Origin: Pseudomonas sp. P8_229
GTDB taxonomy: Bacteria > Pseudomonadota > Gammaproteobacteria > Pseudomonadales > Pseudomonadaceae
DNA length: 64,000 bases
Direction of reading: 5' to 3'
Assembly (NCBI RefSeq): GCF_034008635.1
Contig: NZ_CP125378.1
Coordinates: forward strand, 5,580,501-5,644,500
Translations under genes and position numbers: made by a program
In this document: positions 18,517-27,365 of the stretch, piece by piece
How positions within the stretch are numbered: the stretch's first letter is position 1
How the letters are laid out: every line of letters begins with the position of its first letter
The notes under the pieces: generated by a model
The model's database searches: none
What the model saw: the letters and a program-made list of their open reading frames with translations, nothing else
Told to the model about the DNA's origin: nothing

Positions 18517-19560
18517 ATGAGTCGTTGCCGCCCGCCGGCGTTACGCAACACCGCGTTGCTGGCCACAGCACTCACTCTGCTGGGCTGTGCTGCCTTGTCG
18601 GCACCCGCACTGGCCGCCGAAGCGCCGGCCGACGGGGTGTATTCCACCGAATCGGCCAAAGCCGCCAAAAGCCTGATGCTCGATGTCGCCCACGCCGGCA
18701 CCCGGTTGGTGGCGGTCGGTGATCGCGGGCACATTCTCTATTCCGATGACCAGGGCAAGACCTGGGCCCAGGCCAAGGTGCCGACCCGGCAACTGCTGAC
18801 GGCGGTGTACTTCGTCGATGACAAGCACGGCTGGGCCGTGGGCCACGACGCACAGGTGCTTGCCAGCGAAGACGGCGGCCTGACCTGGAATAAACAGTTC
18901 GAAGACCTCAAGCGCGAAGCGCCGCTGCTCGACGTCTGGTTCCAGAACGTCAACCACGGCGTCGCCGTCGGCGCTTACGGCGCCTTGCTGGAAACCACCG
19001 ATGGCGGCAAAAACTGGCAGGACGTCAGCGACCGCCTCGACAACCAGGACCAGTTTCACCTCAACGCCATCGCGGCGGTCAAGGACGCTGGCTTGTTCAT
19101 CGTTGGCGAGCAGGGCAGCATGTTCCGCTCCCCCGACTGGGGCCAGACCTGGGAAAAACTCCAGGGCCCGTATCAAGGCTCGCTGTTCGGCGTGATTGGC
19201 ACCGCCCAGGCACAAACCCTGTTGGCCTACGGCCTGCGCGGCAACCTCTATCGCTCCAGCGACTTCGGCAGCACCTGGCAGCAAGTCGAACTGAAAGCCG
19301 CACGTGGCTCACTGGAATTCGGCCTGTCCGGCGCGACACTGCTCGCGGACGGCTCGATCGTGATCGTCGGCAACGGCGGCTCGGTGATCAGCAGCAGCGA
19401 CAACGGTGAAACCTTCAGTGTCTTCAACCGCCCGGACCGCATTTCGCTGTCTTCGGTGACGGCCGCCGGCGACGGCAATCTGATTCTGACCGGGCAGGGT
19501 GGCGTTCACACCACGCAGCCAAACGGCGCCGAGATCAATAATAAGAAGGCGGGGCTATGA
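18517..19560 (+). CDS. Secreted Asp-box/YCF48-like beta-propeller protein
   Basis: A 347-residue exported protein. The signal peptide (residues 1-33) contains LLGC, so lipoprotein processing is possible, or cleavage after APALA. The mature part has six Asp-box repeats: YSDDQGKTW, ASEDGGLTW, ETTDGGKNW, RSPDWGQTW, RSSDFGSTW and SSSDNGETF, as in plant HCF136/Ycf48-like propellers. GGAAGG precedes the ATG. Its stop overlaps the RND exporter start by four bases, and this pairing is recurrent in Pseudomonas, so it is probably a periplasmic accessory of that exporter. Confidence 0.88.
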   Translation: MSRCRPPALRNTALLATALTLLGCAALSAPALAAEAPADGVYSTESAKAAKSLMLDVAHAGTRLVAVGDRGHILYSDDQGKTWAQAKVPTRQLLTAVYFVDDKHGWAVGHDAQVLASEDGGLTWNKQFEDLKREAPLLDVWFQNVNHGVAVGAYGALLETTDGGKNWQDVSDRLDNQDQFHLNAIAAVKDAGLFIVGEQGSMFRSPDWGQTWEKLQGPYQGSLFGVIGTAQAQTLLAYGLRGNLYRSSDFGSTWQQVELKAARGSLEFGLSGATLLADGSIVIVGNGGSVISSSDNGETFSVFNRPDRISLSSVTAAGDGNLILTGQGGVHTTQPNGAEINNKKAGL

Positions 19561-21941
19561 CTTCCTTGAGCACTCATCATCAGGACAAGGCGACGTTTCT
19601 CGAACGTCTGATTTTCAACAATCGCCCGGCAGTGATCCTGATCTGCCTGGTGGTCAGCATCTTCCTGTTCTGGCAGGCCACGCTGATCCGGCCGTCCACC
19701 AGTTTCGAAAAAATGATCCCGCTCAAGCATCCGTTCATCGAGAAGATGATGGAGCACCGCAATGATCTGGCGAACCTGGGCAACACCGTGCGGATTTCGG
19801 TGGAAGCCAAAGATGGCGACATCTTCTCCAAGGAGTACATGGAGACCCTGCGTCAGATCAACGACGAGGTGTTCTACATCTCCGGCGTCGACCGCTCCGG
19901 CCTCAAGTCGCTGTGGAGTCCGAGCGTGCGCTGGACCGAAGTGACCGAAGAGGGCTTTGCCGGCGGTGAAGTGATCCCGCAGAGCTACGACGGCTCGCCG
20001 GACAGCCTTGACATGCTGCGCAACAACGTCCTCAAGTCGGGGCAGGTCGGGCGGCTGGTGTCCAACGACTTCAAGTCGAGCATCGTCGACATCCCGCTGC
20101 TGGAGTCCTACCCGGACCCGCAGGACCAGGGCAAGCTGCTGGCGCTGGACTACCGCCAGTTCTCCCACGAACTGGAAGACAAGATCCGCAACAAGTTCGA
20201 AGCGCAGAACCCCAACGTCAAAATCCACATCGTCGGCTTTGCCAAGAAGGTCGGCGACCTGATCGACGGCCTGGTGATGGTGGTGATGTTCTTCGGCATC
20301 GCTTTCGTCATCACCCTGATCCTGCTGCTGTGGTTCACCAACTGCCTGCGCAGCACCATCGCGGTGTTGAGCACCACGCTGGTGGCGGTGGTCTGGCAAC
20401 TCGGGCTGATGCACTTTTTCGGCTTCGGGCTGGATCCGTATTCGATGCTGGTGCCGTTCCTGATCTTCGCCATCGGCATTTCCCACGGCGTGCAGAAGAT
20501 CAACGGTATCGCCCTGCAATCGAGTGAGGCGGACAACGCCCTGACCGCCGCGCGGCGCACCTTCCGGCAACTGTTCCTGCCGGGGATGATCGCGATCCTT
20601 GCCGACGCCGTGGGCTTCATCACCCTGCTGATCATCGACATCGGGGTGATCCGCGAACTGGCGATCGGCGCTTCCATCGGTGTGGCGGTGATCGTGTTCA
20701 CCAACCTGATCCTGCTGCCGGTGGCGATTTCCTATGTCGGCATCAGCAAGCGCGCGATTGCCAGGAGCAAGAAGGACGCGAATCGCGAACATCCGTTCTG
20801 GCGCATGCTGTCGAACTTCGCCAGCCCGAAAGTCGCACCGATCTCCATCGCTCTGGCGCTGATCGCCTTCGGCGGCGGCCTCTGGTACAGCCAGAACCTG
20901 AAAATCGGCGACCTCGACCAGGGCGCGCCGGAGCTGCGTCCGGACTCGCGCTACAACAAGGACAACAACTTCATCATCAACAACTATTCCACCAGTTCCG
21001 ACGTGCTGGTGGTGATGGTCAAGACCGCCACCGAAGGCTGCTCGCGCTACGAGGCGATGGCGCCGATCGATGAGCTGATGTGGAAGATGCAGAACACCGA
21101 GGGTGTGCAATCGGCGATCTCGCTGGTGACCGTGTCCAAGCAGATGATCAAGGGCATGAACGAGGGCAACCTGAAATGGGAAACCCTGTCGCGCAACCCG
21201 GACGTGCTGAACAACTCGATTGCCCGCGCCGACGGCCTGTACAACAACAGCTGTTCGCTGGCGCCGGTGCTGATCTTCCTCAACGACCACAAGGCCGAAA
21301 CCCTCGACCGGGCAGTGCACGCGGTGCAGGAATTCGCCAAGGCCAACAACAAGGACGGTCTGGAATTCATCCTCGCGGCCGGTAACGCCGGGATCGAGGC
21401 GGCCACCAACGAGGTGATCAAACAGGCCGAGCTGACCATCCTGATCCTGGTGTACATCTGCGTGGCGGTGATGTGCATGATCACCTTCCGCTCGTGGGCG
21501 GCGACCCTGTGCATCGTCCTGCCGCTGGTGCTGACCTCGGTGCTGGGCAACGCGCTGATGGCGTTCATGGGCATCGGCGTGAAAGTCGCGACCCTGCCGG
21601 TGGTGGCGCTGGGCGTGGGGATCGGCGTCGATTACGGCATCTACATCTACAGCCGTCTGGAAAGTTTCCTGCGGGCCGGGCTGCCGTTGCAGGAAGCCTA
21701 TTACCAGACCCTGAAATCCACCGGTAAAGCGGTGCTGTTCACCGGTCTGTGCCTGGCCATCGGCGTGTGCACCTGGATCTTCTCGGCGATCAAGTTCCAG
21801 GCCGACATGGGCCTGATGCTGACCTTCATGCTGCTGTGGAACATGTTCGGTGCGCTGTGGCTGTTGCCAGCGCTGGCCAAGTTCCTGATCAAACCGGAGA
21901 AACTGGCGGGGCAGAAGGGCAATTCGTTGTTTGCCCACTGA
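19557..21941 (+). CDS. RND-superfamily exporter (MMPL/HAE3-like)
   Basis: A 794-residue inner-membrane transporter with the duplicated RND layout: one N-terminal span (residues 22-42), a periplasmic domain, a five-span block (about 240-400), then a second half repeating the plan and ending near residue 785. Motifs include VPFLIFAIGISHGVQKING and ALGVGIGVDYGIYIYSRLE, which carry the charged or polar residues of the proton path. It is shorter than the HAE1 multidrug pumps and has no fusion protein or TolC gene nearby, typical of lipid- or hydrophobe-exporting MMPL members. Coupled to the upstream propeller gene; substrate unknown. Confidence 0.9.
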   Translation: MTSLSTHHQDKATFLERLIFNNRPAVILICLVVSIFLFWQATLIRPSTSFEKMIPLKHPFIEKMMEHRNDLANLGNTVRISVEAKDGDIFSKEYMETLRQINDEVFYISGVDRSGLKSLWSPSVRWTEVTEEGFAGGEVIPQSYDGSPDSLDMLRNNVLKSGQVGRLVSNDFKSSIVDIPLLESYPDPQDQGKLLALDYRQFSHELEDKIRNKFEAQNPNVKIHIVGFAKKVGDLIDGLVMVVMFFGIAFVITLILLLWFTNCLRSTIAVLSTTLVAVVWQLGLMHFFGFGLDPYSMLVPFLIFAIGISHGVQKINGIALQSSEADNALTAARRTFRQLFLPGMIAILADAVGFITLLIIDIGVIRELAIGASIGVAVIVFTNLILLPVAISYVGISKRAIARSKKDANREHPFWRMLSNFASPKVAPISIALALIAFGGGLWYSQNLKIGDLDQGAPELRPDSRYNKDNNFIINNYSTSSDVLVVMVKTATEGCSRYEAMAPIDELMWKMQNTEGVQSAISLVTVSKQMIKGMNEGNLKWETLSRNPDVLNNSIARADGLYNNSCSLAPVLIFLNDHKAETLDRAVHAVQEFAKANNKDGLEFILAAGNAGIEAATNEVIKQAELTILILVYICVAVMCMITFRSWAATLCIVLPLVLTSVLGNALMAFMGIGVKVATLPVVALGVGIGVDYGIYIYSRLESFLRAGLPLQEAYYQTLKSTGKAVLFTGLCLAIGVCTWIFSAIKFQADMGLMLTFMLLWNMFGALWLLPALAKFLIKPEKLAGQKGNSLFAH

Positions 21942-21960
21942 TCGGCAGGCCTGAAACGAC

Positions 21961-21991
21961 AAAGCCGCAACCCGAGGGTTGCGGCTTTTTT
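21961..21991 (+). terminator. Rho-independent terminator after the RND gene
   Basis: AAAGCCGCAACCC-gag-GGTTGCGGCTTT followed by a T run, 19 bases after the RND stop. Clear GC-rich hairpin with U tract. Confidence 0.93.
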
Positions 21992-22016
21992 TATCCCGCG
22001 AATTTCACACATCCAT

Positions 22017-22105
22017 TGTAGGAGTGAGCCTGCTCGCGATAGCGGTGTATCAGGCAGCGATTCTTTAGCTGATATACCGCTATCGCGAGCAGGCTCACTC
22101 CTACA
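22017..22105. repeat. REPIN (GTAGGAGTGAGCCTGCTCGCGA type)
   Basis: Arms TGTAGGAGTGAGCCTGCTCG from 22017 and the inverse ending at 22105, same family as 6667-6756, between convergent genes. Confidence 0.92.
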
Positions 22106-22120
22106 GGGGATTTGTGCAGG

Positions 22121-22840
22121 TCAGGAGAGCTCGGTGCCAAGCACGGCGCTCAGCGCACTGCGCGCATCATCCAGCTGCACCAGCGTCGCGTGGCGGGCGC
22201 CAAGGGCATCACGGTTCTCGATCGCAGTGAGAATCGCCTTGTGTCGTGGCAGCGCCAGCTCATGCAGATTCGGTCGCTGGTTCGAATGCTTCAGCGCCTC
22301 GGCAATTGCCACCGAGAGCATGTTGCACAGGTTCGCCAGCAAATCGTTGTGGGTCGCGTCGGCGATGCGGCTGTGGAAGTCCAGATCCGGTTGCAGCAAG
22401 GCTTCCGGGGTCGGTGCCGCTTCCATGCGCTGATAGGCTTCGCCGATGGCCGCGATGTCGGCGTCGGTCGCATGCTGGGCGGCGAGGGCGGCGGCGGCCG
22501 GTTCGATGATGCTGCGCACGCTGGTCAGCACATTGAAGAATTCATTCTGCGGGCTGCTTTGCATCAGCCAGTGCAACACGTCCGGGTCGAGCATGTGCCA
22601 TTCCCGACGCGCCTTGACCACCGTGCCGACCCGTGGTCTGGAATACACCAGCCCCTTGGCCACCAGCACCCGCGTGGCTTCGCGCAACACCGGCCGGCTC
22701 ACCGCGTACTCCTCGCAGAGCAAGGCTTCGGCGGGCAGCTTGTCGTCCGGCAAAAAGCGTCCGGAGACGATCTGCATGCCCAGTTCCTGGACAATGCGCG
22801 AGTGCATGCTTTTGCGGTCGGAAGGTTTGCGGTAATCCAT
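22121..22840 (-). CDS. FadR/GntR-family regulator of pentonate genes
   Basis: A 239-residue regulator with a winged helix in residues 10-75 (IVQELGMQIVSGRFLPDDKL, VSRPVLREATRVLVAKGLV) and a helical FCD domain whose metal-type motifs are FHSRIADATHNDLL and RHKAILTAIENRDALGARH. Such FadR proteins control sugar-acid catabolism. It is 117 bases downstream of the dehydratase gene on the same strand. The inverted repeat at 24779-24792 is a candidate target. Confidence 0.88.
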   Translation of the reverse strand: MDYRKPSDRKSMHSRIVQELGMQIVSGRFLPDDKLPAEALLCEEYAVSRPVLREATRVLVAKGLVYSRPRVGTVVKARREWHMLDPDVLHWLMQSSPQNEFFNVLTSVRSIIEPAAAALAAQHATDADIAAIGEAYQRMEAAPTPEALLQPDLDFHSRIADATHNDLLANLCNMLSVAIAEALKHSNQRPNLHELALPRHKAILTAIENRDALGARHATLVQLDDARSALSAVLGTELS

Positions 22841-22915
22841 GGGGAACGGCGCGATCCTGAGCGATGGAGATGCCGCGCATCATAGCAGGCACCAGACAAT
22901 CTTGAGGCGGGTAAT

Positions 22916-22946
22916 GATCGTTCCCACGCAGAGCATGGGAACGATC
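22916..22946. repeat. REP hairpin (GATCGTTCCCACGC type)
   Basis: GATCGTTCCCA and TGGGAACGATC flank a nine-base loop. The same element type recurs within 39236-39403. It lies between the regulator and the dehydratase gene. Confidence 0.88.
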
Positions 22947-22957
22947 GGTGGAGAAGG

Positions 22958-24694
22958 TTAGTGAGAGTGGCGCGGTACTTCAGCCCCTCGGCAACCAACG
23001 AGGAAGTCGAAGTCACAGCCCTGATCCGCCTGCAGCACATGGTCGATGTACAACTGCCGATACCCACCGACCAGCAACTGTTGCGGTGGCTGCAAATCGG
23101 CCATGCGCGCCAACAGTTCGGCCTCCGGAATATCCAGATGCAGCCGTCCGCTGGCGCAGTCGAGTTCGATCCAGTCGCCTTCCTGCACCACCGCCAAAGG
23201 CCCGCCGGCCGCCGCTTCCGGGGCGACGTGCAAAACCACCGTGCCGTACGCGGTGCCGCTCATTCGCGCATCGGAGATGCGCACCATGTCGGTCACACCT
23301 TGCGCCAGCAGCTTGGCCGGCAGCCCCATGTTGCCCACCTCGGCCATGCCCGGATAACCCTTCGGTCCGCAGTTCTTCATCACCAGAATCGAATCCTTAT
23401 CGACGTCCAGCTCAGGATCGTTGATCCGCGCCTTGTACATGTCGAAGTTCTCGAACACCACCGCACGCCCACGATGCTGCATCAGTTCAGGTGTGGCGGC
23501 GGAGGGCTTGAGCACGGCACCCAGCGGCGCCAGATTGCCGCGCAACACGCAGATACCGCCGTCGGCGCGGATCGGGTTGTCGAGGGTGCGGATCACTTCG
23601 TCTTCGCCATAGATCGGCGCGTCCTTGGTGTTCTCGCCCAGGGTTTTGCCGTTGACGGTCAGCGCATTCGGATTGGGGATCAGATTGGCCTCGCCGAGAC
23701 GGCGCAGCACCGCCGGCAAACCACCGGCGTAATAGAACTCTTCCATCAGGAAACGCCCGGATGGCTGCAGGTCGACGATGGTCGGCATGCCGCGACCGAT
23801 ACGCGTCCAGTCGTCCAGATTCAGCTCGACGCCGATGCGTCCGGCGATGGCTTTCAGGTGGATCACCGCATTGGTCGAACCGCCAATAGCCGCGTTGACC
23901 CGAATGGCGTTTTCAAACGCTTCCTTGGTCAGAATCTTCGACAGACGAAGGTCTTCGCGAACCATCTCCACCGCACGCATCCCGGACATGTGTGCCAGCA
24001 CATAACGCCGCGCATCCACCGCCGGAATCGCCGCGTTGTGCGGCAAGGACGTGCCCAGTGCTTCGGCCATGCAAGCCATGGTCGACGCGGTGCCCATGGT
24101 GTTGCAGGTGCCCGCCGAACGCGACATGCCGCCCTCGGCCGCAAGGAAATCGTCAATGGTAATGGTGCCGGCCTTGACCTGTTCGCTGAGCTGCCAGACC
24201 ACGGTGCCGGAACCGATGTCCTTGCCCTTGTGCTTGCCGTTGAGCATCGGCCCGCCGGTGACGACGATCGCCGGCACATCGCAACTGGCTGCGCCCATCA
24301 GCAGCGCCGGAGTGGTTTTGTCGCAGCCGGTCAGCAGCACCACGCCGTCAATCGGGTTGCCGCGAATCGCCTCTTCGACGTCCATGCTCGCCAGGTTGCG
24401 GGTAAGCATGGCGGTGGGGCGCAGGTTTGACTCGCCATTGGAGAACACCGGGAATTCCACTGGAAAGCCACCGGCCTCGATCACCCCGCGTTTGACGTGC
24501 TCCGCGATCTGGCGGAAGTGCGCGTTGCACGGGGTCAGTTCCGACCAGGTGTTGCAGATGCCGATGATCGGCTTGCCATGGAACTGGTGGTCGGCGATGC
24601 CCTGATTCTTCATCCAGCTGCGGTACATGAAGCCGTTCTTGTCGGCAGTGCCAAACCATTGGGCCGAGCGCAGGGTGGGTTTCTTCTCAGACAT
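22958..24694 (-). CDS. IlvD/Edd-family dehydratase, probable L-arabinonate (pentonate) dehydratase
   Basis: A 578-residue iron-sulfur dehydratase that would convert a pentonate to 2-keto-3-deoxypentonate. The three cluster cysteines are visible in GICNTWSELTPCN, LTGCDKTTPA and GTCNTMGTAST. Length and sequence fit arabinonate/xylonate dehydratases better than IlvD or 6-phosphogluconate dehydratase. It is divergent from the MFS gene and functions with the FAH-fold dehydratase and semialdehyde dehydrogenase at 26.4-28.9 kb, together giving a Weimberg-type route to 2-oxoglutarate. The sugar (L-arabinonate, D-xylonate or similar) is inferred. Confidence 0.88.
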   Translation of the reverse strand: MSEKKPTLRSAQWFGTADKNGFMYRSWMKNQGIADHQFHGKPIIGICNTWSELTPCNAHFRQIAEHVKRGVIEAGGFPVEFPVFSNGESNLRPTAMLTRNLASMDVEEAIRGNPIDGVVLLTGCDKTTPALLMGAASCDVPAIVVTGGPMLNGKHKGKDIGSGTVVWQLSEQVKAGTITIDDFLAAEGGMSRSAGTCNTMGTASTMACMAEALGTSLPHNAAIPAVDARRYVLAHMSGMRAVEMVREDLRLSKILTKEAFENAIRVNAAIGGSTNAVIHLKAIAGRIGVELNLDDWTRIGRGMPTIVDLQPSGRFLMEEFYYAGGLPAVLRRLGEANLIPNPNALTVNGKTLGENTKDAPIYGEDEVIRTLDNPIRADGGICVLRGNLAPLGAVLKPSAATPELMQHRGRAVVFENFDMYKARINDPELDVDKDSILVMKNCGPKGYPGMAEVGNMGLPAKLLAQGVTDMVRISDARMSGTAYGTVVLHVAPEAAAGGPLAVVQEGDWIELDCASGRLHLDIPEAELLARMADLQPPQQLLVGGYRQLYIDHVLQADQGCDFDFLVGCRGAEVPRHSH

Positions 24695-24778
24695 GATCGA
24701 TTCTCTTATTGTAAGACTATTGTTTGCGATTCACGGCTAAACATAAGCTCAAAAACCACGATTTGGAAGTGTTGTTGG

Positions 24779-24792
24779 GTAATTAGTATTAC
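24779..24792. promoter_or_regulatory. Candidate FadR operator between dehydratase and MFS genes
   Basis: GTAAT-TAGT-ATTAC is a 5-4-5 inverted repeat in the 194-base divergent intergenic region, just before the AT-rich actatatagtc. A single site here could control both transcription units. Confidence 0.4.
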
Positions 24793-24888
24793 TATATAGT
24801 CGTTTTCGACGGAGGGATTGGCCCTGGCGGTTTTCCGCGAGAGGCGTCCCCCGAGGTTCTATAAAAACAACAATCGGAGACCGACCCC

Positions 24889-26211
24889 ATGAGCCAGGAA
24901 TTGCGGCTTATCCGCCGCATCACGCTGAAACTGATTCCCTTCCTGATCCTGCTGTACCTGATCGCCTATGTGGATCGCTCCGCCGTCGGCTTCGCCAAGC
25001 TGCACATGGGCGCTGACATTGGCATTGGTGATGCGGCTTATGGCCTCGGCGCCGGGCTGTTTTTCATTGGCTACTTCCTGCTGGAAATCCCCAGCAACCT
25101 GATGCTCGAACGCTTCGGTGCGCGGCGCTGGTTCGCGCGGATCATGATCACCTGGGGCGCAATCACCATCGGCATGGCGTTCGTCCAGGGCCCGCACAGT
25201 TTCTACGTGATGCGCTTTCTGCTCGGCGCGGCAGAGGCGGGGTTCTTTCCCGGCGTTCTGTACTACATCACTCAATGGTTCCCGGTGCGCCATCGCGGCA
25301 AGATCCTCGGGCTGTTCATCCTCTCCCAACCGATCGCGATGATGATCACCGGCCCCGTGTCCGGCGGCTTGCTGGGCATGGACGGGATCCTCGGCCTGCA
25401 CGGCTGGCAGTGGCTGTTCATCGTCATTGGCACCCCGGCAATCCTCCTGACCTGGCCAGTGTTGCGCTGGCTGCCGGACGGCCCGCAGCAAGTGCAATGG
25501 ATGGAGCAGAGCGAGAAAGACTGGCTGACCGGCGAGCTGAAAAAGGATCTTCAGGAGTACGGCCAGACCCGTCACGGCAACCCGCTGCATGCGCTCAAGG
25601 ACAAACGCGTGTTGCTGCTGGCGCTGTTTTATCTGCCGGTGACCCTGAGCATTTATGGCCTCGGCTTATGGCTGCCGACACTGATCAAACAGTTCGGCGG
25701 CAGTGATCTGGTCACCGGTTTCGTCTCGTCGGTGCCGTACATCTTCGGCATCGTCGGTTTGTTGATCGTGCCGCGCAGTTCCGACCGTATGAATGATCGC
25801 TACGGGCATCTGGCGGTGCTGTATGTGCTGGGCGCGATTGGCCTGTTCTTCAGTGCATGGCTGTCGTTGCCGGTGGCGCAACTGGCAGCGCTGTGCCTGG
25901 TGGCGTTTGCGCTGTTTTCCTGCACGGCGGTGTTCTGGACCTTGCCCGGGCGGTTCTTCGCTGGTGCCAGTGCGGCGGCGGGAATCGCCTTGATCAACTC
26001 GGTGGGTAACCTCGGTGGCTACATCGGGCCGTTCGTGATCGGCGCGTTGAAGGAGTACACCGGGAATCTGGCGTCGGGGTTGTATTTCCTGTCGGGGGTG
26101 ATGGTGTTCGGTTTGATTTTGACCGGCGTGGTTTACCGCGTGCTTGAGCGCAAACACGTCCTGCCGGCTGACCAATTTGCCGCCAGTGCACGCGGCGCCA
26201 CACGCACCTGA
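24889..26211 (+). CDS. MFS transporter, ACS (anion:cation symporter) family
   Basis: A 440-residue carrier with 12 predicted spans. The first span and loop LIAYVDRSAVGFAKLHMGAD and the segment GAAEAGFFPGVLYYITQWFP are the ACS-family signature (relatives of the tartrate, galactarate and glucarate permeases). GGAGA precedes the ATG. It leads the plus-strand unit with the FAH dehydratase and KGSADH, so uptake of the sugar acid is its likely role. Confidence 0.9.
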   Translation: MSQELRLIRRITLKLIPFLILLYLIAYVDRSAVGFAKLHMGADIGIGDAAYGLGAGLFFIGYFLLEIPSNLMLERFGARRWFARIMITWGAITIGMAFVQGPHSFYVMRFLLGAAEAGFFPGVLYYITQWFPVRHRGKILGLFILSQPIAMMITGPVSGGLLGMDGILGLHGWQWLFIVIGTPAILLTWPVLRWLPDGPQQVQWMEQSEKDWLTGELKKDLQEYGQTRHGNPLHALKDKRVLLLALFYLPVTLSIYGLGLWLPTLIKQFGGSDLVTGFVSSVPYIFGIVGLLIVPRSSDRMNDRYGHLAVLYVLGAIGLFFSAWLSLPVAQLAALCLVAFALFSCTAVFWTLPGRFFAGASAAAGIALINSVGNLGGYIGPFVIGALKEYTGNLASGLYFLSGVMVFGLILTGVVYRVLERKHVLPADQFAASARGATRT

Positions 26212-26235
26212 ATACGCCGAACAACACATAACCCA

Positions 26236-26325
26236 TGTGGGAGCGGGCTTGCTCGCGAAAGCGGTGGGTCAGTCACCATCATCGTTGAATGACACACCGC
26301 TTTCGCGAGCAAGCCCGCTCCCACA
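26236..26325. repeat. REPIN (GTGGGAGCGGGCTTGCTCGCGA type)
   Basis: Arms TGTGGGAGCGGGCTTGCTCG at 26236 and the inverse ending at 26325. It lies inside the operon, between the MFS gene and the FAH-fold dehydratase gene. Confidence 0.92.
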
Positions 26326-26363
26326 GGGGGAACTGCGGTGTTTTGAGGGAATAGGAGAAAATC

Positions 26364-27356
26364 ATGCATCTGGTTCAATTCGAATTGATTAACGGCAAGC
26401 GTCGTATCGGCGTGGTCGACCACGGTCTGGTGCGCGAAGTCCAGGACGCACGCACCACACGCGATCTGGCGCTGGCCGCCGTCGAGGCCGGCAAAAGCCT
26501 TGAGCAGCAAGTGCAAACCCTCGGCCTCGGCATCAGCCATGACTACGCCGAACTGCTGAACAGCCGGCGCATCCTGCCGCCACTGGATCACCCGGACCCG
26601 GCGCACCTGCTGGTCAGTGGCACCGGCCTCACGCACCTGGGCAGCGCCTCGGCGCGAGACAAAATGCACCAGCACGCCGCTGACGAAGCGCAAATGACCG
26701 ACACCATGCGCATTTTCAAATGGGGCGTGGAGGGCGGCAAACCGGCGACGGGGCAGGCGGGTGTGCAACCGGAGTGGTTCTACAAAGGCGACGGCAGCAT
26801 CGTCGTCCGTCCGGGCGAAGCCTTCCCGCTGCCACCGTTCGCCGAAGACGCCGGTGAGGAGCCGGAAATGGCCGGCCTCTACGTCATCGGCCACGACGGC
26901 AAACCGTATCGCCTCGGCTTTGCGGTGGGCAACGAGTTCTCCGACCACGTCATGGAACGCAAGAATTACCTGTACCTGGCGCACTCGAAACTGCGCAGTT
27001 GCAGTTACGGCCCGGAACTTCGTACCGGCGAATTGCCGCAACATCTGGCCGGCACCAGCCGCATCCTGCGCGACGGCGAAGTGCTGTGGCAGAACGAGTT
27101 TCTCAGCGGCGAAGCCAACATGTGCCACAGCCTCGCCAACCTTGAATATCACCACTTCAAGTACAGCCAGTTCCTGCGTCCGGGCGACGTGCACATTCAC
27201 TTTTTCGGCACCGCTACCCTGTCGTTCGCCGATGGCATTCGCACACAACCGGGCGACGTGTTCGAGATCAGCCAGGCTGAATTCGGCGCACCGCTGGTCA
27301 ACGGCATTGCTCCGGCAGCAGCGGTTTTTCAACCGGACAGCATCGGCACCCTTTAA
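26364..27356 (+). CDS. AraD1/GguC family protein, FAH-fold 2-keto-3-deoxypentonate dehydratase
   Basis: A 330-residue fumarylacetoacetate-hydrolase-fold enzyme. Family segments include SGTGLTHLGSASARDKMHQ, PEWFYKGDGSIVVRPGE, VGNEFSDHVMERKNYLYLAH and FGTATLSFADGI. Enzymes of this fold (e.g. archaeal and Caulobacter keto-deoxypentonate dehydratases) convert 2-keto-3-deoxypentonate to 2-oxoglutarate semialdehyde, which is the missing step between the IlvD-type dehydratase and the next gene. AGGAG precedes the ATG. Azospirillum AraD uses a different, DHDPS-type fold for the same step. Confidence 0.85.
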   Translation: MHLVQFELINGKRRIGVVDHGLVREVQDARTTRDLALAAVEAGKSLEQQVQTLGLGISHDYAELLNSRRILPPLDHPDPAHLLVSGTGLTHLGSASARDKMHQHAADEAQMTDTMRIFKWGVEGGKPATGQAGVQPEWFYKGDGSIVVRPGEAFPLPPFAEDAGEEPEMAGLYVIGHDGKPYRLGFAVGNEFSDHVMERKNYLYLAHSKLRSCSYGPELRTGELPQHLAGTSRILRDGEVLWQNEFLSGEANMCHSLANLEYHHFKYSQFLRPGDVHIHFFGTATLSFADGIRTQPGDVFEISQAEFGAPLVNGIAPAAAVFQPDSIGTL

Positions 27357-27365
27357 GGAGATCCC

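Noticed and set aside
19506..21962. An 818-codon open frame antisense to the RND exporter gene
   Set aside because: His/Gln/Asp-rich translation, typical of the reverse strand of a GC-rich membrane-protein gene; no start signal. Similar long frames opposite the genes at 69-2048 and 7860-9644 were rejected for the same reason.
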